Shown: one piece after another, positions 14,045 through 20,844 of the stretch
Layout: every line of letters starts with the position of its first letter
How positions within the stretch are numbered: position 1 is the stretch's first letter
From: a virus
DNA: 28,094 nucleotides
IMG/VR virus record: IMGVR_UViG_3300033145_001692
Span: 1-28,094 of that record
Reading direction: 5' to 3' (one strand)
The notes under the pieces: model-generated
What the model was told of the DNA's origin: nothing
What the model saw: the letters and a program-made list of their open reading frames with translations, nothing else
The model's database searches: none
Position numbers and translations under genes: made by a program

Positions 14045-15469
14045 CTACATAGGTGGACGTTGATACTTTGTGAGAACGTCCAAGTGTATTCCACCACGAG
14101 GATTGAACTCTGAATGAACTTCCAGATATACTGGCTGAAGGATTATTACCAAGTCCTGGCGGATCTTGTTGGTGATTGTCTCCATGAATGATCTGTGGTT
14201 TCTGTAGGCAAACATGTACAGCTTGAAAGACTTGGTTTCCAGACACAGTTTAGCTGGGGTATATTCGACAGTGATTTTCGCAAAGTCAGGTTGTCCTGTC
14301 TTTGGACAGTTGTGAACTACTATCCCATTAGCGAAAAAGCATTCCGTATCTTCTACTTCCATATTGTACACATCAGCTTTTCCTATAAATTCAATGAATT
14401 TAACTTTGTGGTTTAACGGAAGTAAATTTCTTTCCAATTTCAACAGTCTTGATTGATTGGATTCTCTAATTTCTCCTCCTGCTCGTTTTACCCATGAACT
14501 GATTGTGGTTGGGTGTACATTGTAATAATTAGCTAAAGTATATATATCATAACCTTGTTCATAGTATTTTCTACATTCTTCGGTACAGGAGTCCATTCTT
14601 GTTTTATGTTTCAAGTTCAAAGATGCTGATTGACTTCGTTTTTCTACCAAATGACCAATCCTTGATTCGATTGTAGAATAATCACACCCATACTTCTTTG
14701 CAAGAGAGTGTATATTTTCACCCTTATTATATTCAGCAACCAATTTGCTTATGTCTAATGAGTCTTCCCATCCATATTGAATCAATCTGTGTAGTTTAGT
14801 GTGTTCCCTATTGTTTGGGAGAACCTCAATATTTGATGGAGTATTGTTGTTATGACATAGATCAGCATGATGGGGAATTTCTTCTTTTGATAATGATCTT
14901 CCTACAATTTCTTCTGCTACCAATCTGTGTCTTCGTTTTCCTCTAATAAAGTCCGAACTTCGTTGATCTACAACCAACTGGTCGTCCTTTTTGAGTTTCT
15001 TTGCTTTCACCCAATTGTAAACTCCCCACCCTCTTCGAACCAAAACTAAATGGTTTAGAGTAACATCTATATACTTTCTTTCCTTCTGCCTATTTGACGA
15101 AATTCCTTTGAACAATTCAAAATGTATTCTAACCATCATGGCATTTCTTTTTGTCTTTCTTACGCTATGGTATTGTTTTGCTACAGGAACATTTCGATCT
15201 TTGTCAAATGAAAATACTATTCCCTCAGTTCCAACAAGATCTTTGATAGGAACACCACAAGGATAGTCATTTTCATTGGTAGCTATGTCAATGAAAGTGT
15301 TGCCTCCAAGACACAATGAGGTGAACTCTACCGTATCAAGCTTTACGGTGTAGTCACTGTCGGGGTACTTGTTGTCAAATGTTTCGAGCATGTTCGGCCC
15401 GGGGTTGGAATACTTGTAATCGGTTTCCTTTGAACCTAACTGTTTGAGGTGTTCTACGTCATCATTCAT
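14045..15469 (-). CDS. queF: QueF, preQ0 reductase, interrupted by an intein
   Basis: The precursor is 474 aa; the spliced enzyme is about 139 aa, the size of the short (type I) NADPH-dependent 7-cyano-7-deazaguanine reductase. Residues 1-52 end DTVEFTSL. The sequence resumes at Cys388 as CPKTGQPDFAKITVEYTP, where the Cys is the catalytic thioimide-forming residue. The QueF signature LETKSFKLYMFAYRNH and the end NPRGGIHLDV follow. It reduces preQ0 to preQ1, so the modified base in this phage should be at the preQ1 level. The start has no strong ribosome site. Its 5' end is duplicated at 15695-15743. Confidence 0.95.
   Translation of the reverse strand: MNDDVEHLKQLGSKETDYKYSNPGPNMLETFDNKYPDSDYTVKLDTVEFTSLCLGGNTFIDIATNENDYPCGVPIKDLVGTEGIVFSFDKDRNVPVAKQYHSVRKTKRNAMMVRIHFELFKGISSNRQKERKYIDVTLNHLVLVRRGWGVYNWVKAKKLKKDDQLVVDQRSSDFIRGKRRHRLVAEEIVGRSLSKEEIPHHADLCHNNNTPSNIEVLPNNREHTKLHRLIQYGWEDSLDISKLVAEYNKGENIHSLAKKYGCDYSTIESRIGHLVEKRSQSASLNLKHKTRMDSCTEECRKYYEQGYDIYTLANYYNVHPTTISSWVKRAGGEIRESNQSRLLKLERNLLPLNHKVKFIEFIGKADVYNMEVEDTECFFANGIVVHNCPKTGQPDFAKITVEYTPAKLCLETKSFKLYMFAYRNHRSFMETITNKIRQDLVIILQPVYLEVHSEFNPRGGIHLDVLTKYQRPPM
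14309..15313 (-). mobile_element. Cys-type intein with HNH endonuclease in QueF
   Basis: The intein is 335 aa, from Cys53 (CLGGNTFIDIATNENDYPCG) to the final VVHN, with the QueF catalytic Cys as +1. The block-B region reads KYIDVTLNHLVLVRRGWGV. An HNH core is visible as IPHHADLCHNNNTPSNIEVL followed by NNREHTKLH. Two helix-turn-helix repeats (NIHSLAKKYGCDYSTIESRI and DIYTLANYYNVHPTTISSWV) probably bind the homing site. The end KADVYNMEVEDTECFFANGI gives blocks F/G. All splice residues are intact. The HNH and DNA-binding parts suggest it is mobile or recently so. Confidence 0.92.
15421..15469 (-). repeat. Copy 1 of a 49-base duplication (queF 5' end)
   Basis: These are the first 16 codons of queF. 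The same 49 bases recur at 15695-15743 with three base differences near the ATG; the other 33 or more bases are identical. Confidence 0.95.
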
Positions 15470-15493
15470 ATTCTACCATTTCGATTACACTCA

Positions 15494-15694
15494 TTATGTT
15501 TCTCTGTACTCCCAATCTGGATCACCGTTTGTCTTGGAAGCCTCTCCAAATCTTACAACCCGTTTCGCTGATATCTTCACTACTTTCCTACAATGTATGC
15601 AGTAGAACCTAAACACCCCTCCACCGTATACTTCAGCATTGTAGGTAACAACATTGGGAACGAAGTTTGGCTTTTTACAGTATGGACATTTCAT
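15494..15694 (-). CDS. Zinc-ribbon protein inserted at the queF 5' end, 66 aa
   Basis: MKCPYCKKPNFVPNVVTYNA is followed by a second knuckle CIHCRKVV near residue 32 and a basic stretch, so this is a single zinc ribbon. The ATG at 15694 has AAAGGA six bases upstream, and that ribosome site lies inside the duplicated queF start fragment. The gene therefore sits between two copies of the queF 5' end, as if inserted there with duplication of 49 bases. Function is unknown. Confidence 0.7.
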   Translation of the reverse strand: MKCPYCKKPNFVPNVVTYNAEVYGGGVFRFYCIHCRKVVKISAKRVVRFGEASKTNGDPDWEYRET

Positions 15695-15743
15695 CGGTTT
15701 CCTTTGAACCTAACTGTTTGAGGTGTTTTACATCGTCATTCAT
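15675..15743 (-). pseudogene. Truncated duplicate of the queF 5' end (22 codons)
   Basis: From an ATG at 15743 with a strong GAGGAG site, the frame reads MNDDVKHLKQLGSKETD, the same as QueF residues 1-17 with one change (E6K). It then runs five unrelated codons to a stop inside the zinc-ribbon gene. The real queF copy lacks a good ribosome site, so this fragment seems to have kept the original translation start. It may act as a leader peptide that couples translation onto the zinc-ribbon gene. Confidence 0.8.
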
Positions 15744-15762
15744 GCTATCTCCTCAATGGGTT

Positions 15763-16000
15763 GGGGCAGGAGGGATTCGAACCCTCATTTCTTAGACCAC
15801 TTGGCCAAACGCCTCAGACAGTTAGCCAGTCTGTCACCTCCGGGACGGTCAATCCCGGCGTCCTTTTAGCACCGTTAAATGCTTGGCTTGAAATCACTGA
15901 ATTTCCCATTAACGTGAGTCCTTCAGTGTGCGTCTACCGTCGGCGAGGAGGGCCCAGATGAAGGAGCGCACCGCCGACACACTGTTTTCGCCACTGCCCC
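15763..16000 (-). ncRNA. tRNA-like structured RNA with a ~190-base insert
   Basis: On the minus strand the element starts GGGGCAG (16000-15994) and ends CTGCCCC (15769-15763): a perfect seven-base-pair acceptor stem. A perfect T-arm lies directly before the 3' strand (GAGGG TTCGAAT CCCTC, 15786-15770). A D-arm-like TGGCCAAGTGGTCTAAG is at 15807-15791, only four bases from the T-arm, so there is no room for an anticodon arm. The remaining sequence folds strongly: CAGTGTG with CACACTG, TCGGCG with CGCCGA, CACTGAA with TTCAGTG, CCGGGA with TCCCGG, and GACAG with CTGTC. There is no encoded CCA. No protein is convincing in it. It lies between folE and the queF region. Confidence 0.6.
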
Positions 16001-16005
16001 ATAAG

Positions 16006-16644
16006 TTACATCATTGATATCTTGATCATTTCCAATGCTTCTGCCTTTGCTGAGGAATCTGACAGGAATACTCCGTGAATAGCTGAGTTTGTCATCCCAG
16101 CATTACCATACTGATTGACACCACGACAACTCATGCATTGGTGAATGGCCCTCATCATTACCATACAGGCAAGAGGTTTGGCATGTTTGACAAAGCTGCT
16201 CAAGACATCCCCACAAAGATTTTCCTGAATTTGAGGCATCGCCGCATAATGTTCAATGCATCTTGCAGGTTTGGATGCTCCAACAAGGACTTTGTCCGGA
16301 ATGTACAACACCCAAGCCTTGCCTACGAAAGGAAGAAAATGATGTGAGCAGGTGGATACGAAATGGATATTGTCGAGCATTATTATCTGATTGTTCCTCC
16401 GTTCTTGAGAAATGGGATGTTCTTTTGATATTCCCATCACTTCGGCAACAACTTCATTCGGAAAAACCGTCCACCCTTCGAACTCTTTGCCGACGTTTCG
16501 AAACAGTTGGAAGTACATCCGACCGATTCGTTCAGGAGTATCTTCCATATTGGGATCTGTCATGTCCAATCCCAGAGCTTGCATCATAAGGGCAACGTAA
16601 TGGTGTACAGGACCAGTATAAGGGTCCGAAGGACTATGTTTCAT
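16006..16644 (-). CDS. folE: GTP cyclohydrolase I
   Basis: This 212-residue protein has the GTP cyclohydrolase I fold and length. Residues after MKHSPSDPY include the helical start and NMEDTPERIGRMYFQLF. Zinc ligands are in STCSHHFLPFVGKAWVLYIP (Cys and His) and IHQCMSCRGV (second Cys). The stretch VLVGASKPARCIEHYA carries the conserved core. It makes dihydroneopterin triphosphate from GTP, the first step to preQ0. I start it at the ATG at 16644, overlapping the queC stop by 11 bases with AAAGGT upstream; the upstream TTG at 16662 is inside queC. It stops six bases before the tRNA-like RNA. Confidence 0.95.
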   Translation of the reverse strand: MKHSPSDPYTGPVHHYVALMMQALGLDMTDPNMEDTPERIGRMYFQLFRNVGKEFEGWTVFPNEVVAEVMGISKEHPISQERRNNQIIMLDNIHFVSTCSHHFLPFVGKAWVLYIPDKVLVGASKPARCIEHYAAMPQIQENLCGDVLSSFVKHAKPLACMVMMRAIHQCMSCRGVNQYGNAGMTNSAIHGVFLSDSSAKAEALEMIKISMM

Positions 16645-18001
16645 TTGGATGTAACCTTTCAATCAGTGGATCAGGCACCCCAGCTTCTTCAAAGCCTTTT
16701 GCTCTTAACACACATGCTGGGCATTTCCTACAAGGTACTGTTTGTCCTTCATAGCAAGTGTGAGACCATGCCAGGGCAGACATACAGCCAGGAATTGTTT
16801 GTGCCAGCTTCACTGATTCAGTTTTAGTTAAATATCCTAACGGGGTGTGTATTGTAGTTTTTTTATCAATCCCTTTCCTCAAAGTTCTTTGCATATTGAA
16901 CATGAATTCTGGGGTGCAATCAGGATATGCTGCTCCAAGATACTCCTGGCTCATTTGTAATTCAACATACACCTTGCTAAGTTTTTCCTTTGAGGTTTTC
17001 ATTCTGATTCGGGGGTTAATTTGTGGATAGACGGTTTGGGTAATATTTCCATCAGAAACGTACAAAGTCTTCTCTGGTTTATTTACATACCCTTTTCCAA
17101 GGAATCTTTTGATATCTTTCAGAAGATGCAGGTTGTTTTGGTAGAACATGTAGTTAGGATAAAAAACAGTAACTCCATTTTTTGTTGTGTATTTCCTTTT
17201 TCCTACTCCGCCATCTCCTTCCCAGAAACCACTCAACCAATCCCAGCTGATTTTTGGAAATGGGGATATAATATCCATATTAAATTGACGAAACATTGAT
17301 CTGGCTTGGCGTCTCTTCATTTTTGAACAGAGCTTTGGGTATATTTTTTCCATAACAGGAAATACGTTCTTCCTGTAATTGATTGTCAACACATAATTGA
17401 CATTTCCTGATTTCTTCGATTTGTCTGGGTATACATGACAAGTTACTCCTAACTCTTCGACAAGGAATTGTTGGATTCTCTCAATTATTCCTAAATCATT
17501 TTGTGACAATCCGATTGTGGGGATTTTCTTTCTGTCTGATCCAGCCACTCCTCTTGAGAACCACCCCTCAGCTTCCCAGAAACCACTCAACCAATCCCAA
17601 TTTATTGGTGGATAAGTCCAGAAATCTGAAGTTGTGGTTCCTGTAATGATATTCTTGATCTTGTGCTTGTAGGCGAACATTGCTGCAAGTGTCAGGAAGA
17701 TGATATTCCTGCCAGGAACAAATGATGCAGGCAATGATGGGTTGTTAGGGTGAGCTTCTTCAACTGGGCCTTTGGAGAGTAAAGCAGAATTCCCAACACT
17801 TTGCATGATATCTGTAGTAATACAGAACCAGGGGGCCTTTGCTATGCTGGCAATCTTCTTAGCTGAATCAACCTCAATAGCATGACGTTGACCATAAGCA
17901 AAAGTCAACGCCACACATTCGAAGCCATGCTCAAGAGCCCAGAACAAGGAGGTTGTTGAGTCTTGGCCTCCACTTAGGAGAACTACGGCTCTTTTCGGCA
18001 T
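16634..18001 (-). CDS. queC: QueC, preQ0 synthase, with in-frame LAGLIDADG insertion
   Basis: The reading frame is 455 residues, against about 230 for QueC. N-terminal QueC features are intact: VVLLSGGQDSTTSL (ATP pyrophosphatase P-loop), FAYGQRHAIE, SFVPGRNIIFLTLAA and IITGTTTSDF. QueC resumes around residue 355 with YLGAAYPDCTPEF and closes with the zinc site CYEGQTVPCRKCPACVLRA. Between them lie about 227 residues of LAGLIDADG endonuclease. The host enzyme converts CDG to preQ0. The ATG at 18001 has AAGGGGT upstream. Whether the product is spliced, or works with the insert in a loop, cannot be read from sequence. Confidence 0.92.
   Translation of the reverse strand: MPKRAVVLLSGGQDSTTSLFWALEHGFECVALTFAYGQRHAIEVDSAKKIASIAKAPWFCITTDIMQSVGNSALLSKGPVEEAHPNNPSLPASFVPGRNIIFLTLAAMFAYKHKIKNIITGTTTSDFWTYPPINWDWLSGFWEAEGWFSRGVAGSDRKKIPTIGLSQNDLGIIERIQQFLVEELGVTCHVYPDKSKKSGNVNYVLTINYRKNVFPVMEKIYPKLCSKMKRRQARSMFRQFNMDIISPFPKISWDWLSGFWEGDGGVGKRKYTTKNGVTVFYPNYMFYQNNLHLLKDIKRFLGKGYVNKPEKTLYVSDGNITQTVYPQINPRIRMKTSKEKLSKVYVELQMSQEYLGAAYPDCTPEFMFNMQRTLRKGIDKKTTIHTPLGYLTKTESVKLAQTIPGCMSALAWSHTCYEGQTVPCRKCPACVLRAKGFEEAGVPDPLIERLHPNET
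17218..17245 (-). repeat. 28-base direct repeat, copy in the second LAGLIDADG motif
   Basis: This sequence is identical base for base to 17572-17599 and encodes WDWLSGFWE in both. Such nucleotide identity between the two halves of an endonuclease is more than the protein motif requires. Confidence 0.95.
17572..17599 (-). repeat. 28-base direct repeat, copy in the first LAGLIDADG motif
   Basis: This is the partner of 17218-17245, identical over 28 bases and 354 bases apart, which is the size of one endonuclease half. Confidence 0.95.
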
Positions 18002-18004
18002 GAT

Positions 18005-18604
18005 TTACCCCTTCGCACCGAATTTCACGATACCCTTGTCATCGATCTCCACCGGCAAGTCAAACGGGTTGTACTTCGGATTCTTGCCGTCGGAAATGTA
18101 GGTCATCACCGTGGATCGCTTAAATTCGGGATGCAGCTTTTCCATTGCCTCCCAGATCTCGACTTTGGTGTGCTTGCCTTCGGCGATGAACTTCCGGAGA
18201 TCTTCTTTGCGAGCCATCGACTTAGCGGTCCGCATCGGAGGGTCTTTCCTGGCCGGGGGGTCTTCCTTCTTCGGGGGATCTTCTTTAGCCGGGGGGTCTT
18301 CCTTCTTCGGGGGATCAGGGGTTTCCTCTTCGGCGGCCGGAGGATTCTCGGTGCCGTCTGCTGTGTCATCGACCATCATGTTGTTAAAAGCATCAACGAT
18401 GGGGTCCGGAATTTCGGGGGCGTCTTTCGTATCATCAAGTTTGATCACCGCCGCCTGGAAAGCATCAATTACCGCTCCCTTCTTGGCGCCGACAAGCTTG
18501 ATCTTCCCGCCGAGCAGTTCCACAAACTTTGCGTCATCGTTAATTGCCTTTACTGCAACCTTGACGGCTGCATAGTCGATTGCCTCTACGTTTTTTCTTT
18601 CCAT
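18005..18604 (-). CDS. Proline/lysine-repeat protein in the queuosine-type cluster, 199 aa
   Basis: The N-terminal ~60 residues form an Ala/Lys-rich helical region (AIDYAAVKVAVKAINDDAKF). A low-complexity linker of PPKKEDPPAKED type repeats covers about residues 95-122. A C-terminal region RKFIAEGKHTKVEIWEAMEK...STVMTYISDGKN may be a small DNA-binding helix domain. GC content is visibly higher than in the neighbours. A promoter (18659-18693) and AAAGGAG ribosome site are upstream. queC follows two bases after its stop. Its role is unknown; a DNA-binding partner for the base-modification enzymes is one possibility. Confidence 0.7.
   Translation of the reverse strand: MERKNVEAIDYAAVKVAVKAINDDAKFVELLGGKIKLVGAKKGAVIDAFQAAVIKLDDTKDAPEIPDPIVDAFNNMMVDDTADGTENPPAAEEETPDPPKKEDPPAKEDPPKKEDPPARKDPPMRTAKSMARKEDLRKFIAEGKHTKVEIWEAMEKLHPEFKRSTVMTYISDGKNPKYNPFDLPVEIDDKGIVKFGAKG
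18252..18316 (-). repeat. Tandem repeat, 36-base period, coding for Pro/Lys linker
   Basis: A 29-base stretch at 18252-18280 recurs identically at 18288-18316. It encodes the alternating DPPKKE / DPPAKE units of the 199-residue protein. Partial further units flank it. Confidence 0.9.
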
Positions 18605-18658
18605 GATCTTTACTCCTTTGTATTGGGTTTGTGTTGTCGTACATTGCTCCCGTTTGCT

Positions 18659-18693
18659 TCTATTATATCACACTTTTTCGAGATGCAGAAATT
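18659..18693 (-). promoter_or_regulatory. Extended -10 promoter for the queC half of the modification cluster
   Basis: The minus strand reads GTGTGATATAATAGA, with TATAAT at 18667-18662. Compared with 6133-6167, about 28 of 35 bases are the same, including AATTT, GCA, AAAAGTGTG and TATAATAGA at the same spacing. It lies in the 104-base gap between the queE stop and the 199-residue gene. Confidence 0.8.
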
Positions 18694-18708
18694 TTTCCGC
18701 AAAAAAGG

Positions 18709-20304
18709 TTAAGAATCTTCTTCAAGTGCGAGAAACTTGTGGATCTGTGTGTTCAATTTGACATGGAACAGGTAGCTTTCTTTCATCCATCGTAGCAGGG
18801 TTGGGGCGGGTAACAGCCCGAAAACAGGGGAGAATGCAAATTGGGCTTTAACCCCAATAGATTCCATATCGTTCAGCACTCGATGGGCTCTAATGTAATC
18901 GTTGTAATCTGCAATGAGGAACTTGACGAAATCTGTTTCTCTTAATTCCCGAAATAAGATCAATTCCATCATTCTGTGGTCAACTGCTGAACTTGGAAGT
19001 TTGTAGTCAACAACCCAACCATCGACATACTCATTTCCAATGAGTTTGTAGGAGCCATTTGTTTCGACCGTGATTGTGTATCCATAGCGTTTCAGCATTC
19101 GGACAGTTTCGAGGAAGTACCCCCCTTGCATCAAAGGCTCTCCGCCCGTGATTGTCACTTTCTGACAACCAATCTCTTCAAGCTGAAAGAGCAGGACATC
19201 GTTGTGCATCTGAGGTTTCTTTTCAAGAGCGTAGGTTGTATCACAGTTATGTACCCACATATTGTCGATCAAGTAGGTATTGTGTGGGGTACAAGACAAG
19301 TTGTAAACTTTCAATGGTTTTGGTCTTATAGAAGGTGGGAATTGCTTCCTGTCAATTGACTTTATATTTTGTACTTCAAAACCATTTAGTTTCAACATCC
19401 TTAACTGACTTTCAATTGTCAGGTTTTTTCCATCTTTTCTGTCCCCCTTCCAAAAATTGTAACCCCTATGATGGGTGACATTATGACAAGAGTTACAAAT
19501 AATGGATATATTTGACAACGAATCGTTTTCTTGATTGCCATCAATATGATGTGGAATTACTTTTGTTTCTTCCATACAATCGAAACATGTATTCAATGCG
19601 CCTTCACGACACAAATCAGATAAATAGTCATAGTTAGGTGTTCTACTGCCTCCCTTCCAATTAGGATTGTTGCTTCCCAATTTCGATATGGAAAGTTTCT
19701 TTCTGATTTCTTCTTTTTTTTCCTTAGATAAAAGATCCCAAACAGGCACATATGTTCCAGACTCTTTTTTCTTTTGGATTGTCTTTGAGACTTCCTTTCC
19801 CATTAAAACATAATCAGTATTTGAAGCTGATTTTTGGGCAACTTCTTTCCTTTTCATGGGATTCTTACTCCCTATTTTTGAAAAGGAAAACTTTTCTTCA
19901 GGAGATGAGTGTAATATCATATCACCTTCCTGTAATTCCTTGGCGAGCATCATGCCTTTGCTTGTAAAAAAAGGATGCTCTTCGGTAACAAAATATACCC
20001 TGCCATTTATTTTCATTTTCAACCATTGATCTACTTCTCGATTAGTAGTTTCCACAACCGTTGTTTCCGCCAACTCACCTTTGGTGTCATAGGTTATCAG
20101 CACATCCCCAGGAACAACTTCATTCAATTTCTTGTTGGGTCCACGCAATGTTGTTATTTTTGGAATTCTACTTCCTTCACGAATCCCAAAACAGTGTTTG
20201 CATCTCAGGTTGCATCCCGCCACACGGATGAATGTAGTGAGAGTTCCTTGCCCATAACGATTGACTTCGCCATCGATTGAGTTGAATAAGCTATATACCC
20301 GCAT
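18709..20304 (-). CDS. queE: QueE, radical SAM CDG synthase, interrupted by an intein
   Basis: The precursor is 531 aa from the ATG at 20304, chosen because GGAGGT is four bases upstream; a GTG just before is also in frame. The host part is about 215 residues, the normal QueE size. It has SLFNSIDGEVNRYGQGTLTTFIRVAGCNLRCKH, then after the intein CDTTYALEKKPQ. Joined, this gives the radical SAM CxxxCxxC, whose last Cys is the +1 residue. The SAM motif TITGGEPLMQ follows. QueE turns carboxytetrahydropterin into carboxy-deazaguanine. The start overlaps the queD end by 14 bases. Confidence 0.95.
   Translation of the reverse strand: MRVYSLFNSIDGEVNRYGQGTLTTFIRVAGCNLRCKHCFGIREGSRIPKITTLRGPNKKLNEVVPGDVLITYDTKGELAETTVVETTNREVDQWLKMKINGRVYFVTEEHPFFTSKGMMLAKELQEGDMILHSSPEEKFSFSKIGSKNPMKRKEVAQKSASNTDYVLMGKEVSKTIQKKKESGTYVPVWDLLSKEKKEEIRKKLSISKLGSNNPNWKGGSRTPNYDYLSDLCREGALNTCFDCMEETKVIPHHIDGNQENDSLSNISIICNSCHNVTHHRGYNFWKGDRKDGKNLTIESQLRMLKLNGFEVQNIKSIDRKQFPPSIRPKPLKVYNLSCTPHNTYLIDNMWVHNCDTTYALEKKPQMHNDVLLFQLEEIGCQKVTITGGEPLMQGGYFLETVRMLKRYGYTITVETNGSYKLIGNEYVDGWVVDYKLPSSAVDHRMMELILFRELRETDFVKFLIADYNDYIRAHRVLNDMESIGVKAQFAFSPVFGLLPAPTLLRWMKESYLFHVKLNTQIHKFLALEEDS
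19246..20193 (-). mobile_element. Cys-type intein with zinc-HNH endonuclease in QueE
   Basis: The intein is 316 aa, from CFGIREGSRIPKITTLRGPN to DNMWVHN, with the third iron-sulfur Cys of QueE as +1. Block B is VYFVTEEHPFFTSKG. NUMOD3-like DNA-binding motifs are present (IGSKNPMKRKEV and KLGSNNPNWKGG). The HNH domain has zinc-binding pairs: CFDCMEETKVIPHHIDGNQE, then NISIICNSCHNVTHH. Block F/G is KVYNLSCTPHNTYLIDNMWV. All splicing residues are intact. It shares the start CFGI with the clamp-loader intein, although the endonucleases are unrelated. Confidence 0.93.
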
Positions 20305-20668
20305 CACACCTCCATTCGGCGAAACAGCCCTCAGTCTCCCACAACTTAATGGAGATCAGATTGATTCGATGACTGACTGACGTTGTAAAGGATATTCGTA
20401 TTCGGTGAAGGGAACTCCTGACAATATTCTCAGCCGTCGGGTTGCTGATAATATTATTGAGAAGGGAGTGATCAAGTTCTTCAATTACAGCCTTGTTGAC
20501 AAGGGACTTCAGTTCTTTGAGGTCCATCACCATTCCAGTGTCAGGATCAACAGGCCCCTCTATCCTTACTTCCATTTTGTACGAATGTCCGTGGAGATTT
20601 TTGCAATCTCCGTCGTATTTGGGCAACCGGTGTGCCGCTTCGAAATGAAACGTGGCTCCTAAAATCAT
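20291..20668 (-). CDS. queD: QueD, 6-carboxytetrahydropterin synthase
   Basis: This 125-residue protein is the size of QueD. Zinc ligands are His13 (FEAAHRLPKY) and His26/His28 (CKNLHGHSY), with Cys22 as the reactive cysteine. GMVMDLKELKSLV and LDHSLLNN carry the catalytic Asp/His region, and LWETEG carries the substrate Glu. It converts FolE product to 6-carboxy-tetrahydropterin. The ribosome site is GAGGAG. The ATG overlaps the previous small gene as ATGA. It is the first enzyme gene of the modification cluster. Confidence 0.95.
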   Translation of the reverse strand: MILGATFHFEAAHRLPKYDGDCKNLHGHSYKMEVRIEGPVDPDTGMVMDLKELKSLVNKAVIEELDHSLLNNIISNPTAENIVRSSLHRIRISFTTSVSHRINLISIKLWETEGCFAEWRCDAGI

Positions 20669-20844
20669 GATTCTCTCCTCTTTTTCTTAGGTTTAAAAAA
20701 CTGTGTAGGAGAAGAAGTCATACACCAAGACTCTCCTTCCATCCGTTCACTTGGCATTACACCACAATGTTTGGACTCTCCCCACCATCCACAGTTCTTG
20801 CATTGCACTGTAACACCTTTTATGTATTTTGGATTCTTCTTCAT
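20665..20844 (-). CDS. Small Cys-rich protein upstream of queD, 59 aa
   Basis: This is a short gene, MKKNPKYIKGVTVQCKNCGW..., with a CKNC pair, a later Cys (KHCGV), another in SWCMTSS, and a basic end KPKKKRRES. It is probably a small zinc- or iron-binding protein. AGAGAGG lies before the ATG at 20844, and its TGA overlaps the queD ATG (ATGA). The spacing, overlap and ribosome site make it convincing despite its size. Function is unknown. Confidence 0.7.
   Translation of the reverse strand: MKKNPKYIKGVTVQCKNCGWWGESKHCGVMPSERMEGESWCMTSSPTQFFKPKKKRRES

Larger units (their letters stand above)
16938..17624 (-). mobile_element. Double-LAGLIDADG endonuclease domain inserted in QueC
   Basis: Two dodecapeptide motifs, INWDWLSGFWEAEGWF (about residue 133) and ISWDWLSGFWEGDGGV (about residue 251), each start a half of a monomeric LAGLIDADG nuclease with conserved acidic residues. 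The domain begins almost at the QueC junction (after SDF) and ends near QMSQEYLGAAYPDC. There is no Cys/Ser start block, no TxxH block and no His-Asn before a Cys/Ser/Thr, so it is not a normal intein. The whole insert is open in the host frame. Boundaries are given to within a few codons. Confidence 0.8.

Noticed and set aside
15763-16000. A standard tmRNA
   Set aside because: The acceptor has G3-C70 where tmRNA has the alanine G-U pair, the conserved tmRNA 5' sequence is absent, the length is short, and the possible tag frame beginning at GCT does not end in the usual hydrophobic tag.
15763-16000. A tRNA interrupted by a group I intron
   Set aside because: A GCCAAGC segment resembles part of a group I core, but the insert is only about 150-190 bases, no P7 pair or guanosine site is clear, and the exons do not give a proper anticodon arm. 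Left open.
17218-17599. Insertion-sequence ends or CRISPR repeats
   Set aside because: There are only two copies, in direct orientation, both coding for the same endonuclease motif. No arrays of regular spacers are seen anywhere in the window.
16938-17624. A conventional intein in QueC
   Set aside because: There is no Cys/Ser block A at the first junction, no block B histidine, and no His-Asn before a Cys/Ser/Thr at the second junction.
18690-18712. Intrinsic terminator after queE (TTTTTTGCGGAAAAA)
   Set aside because: The stem is A/T only, the loop is four bases, and no T-run follows the hairpin on the transcribed strand.
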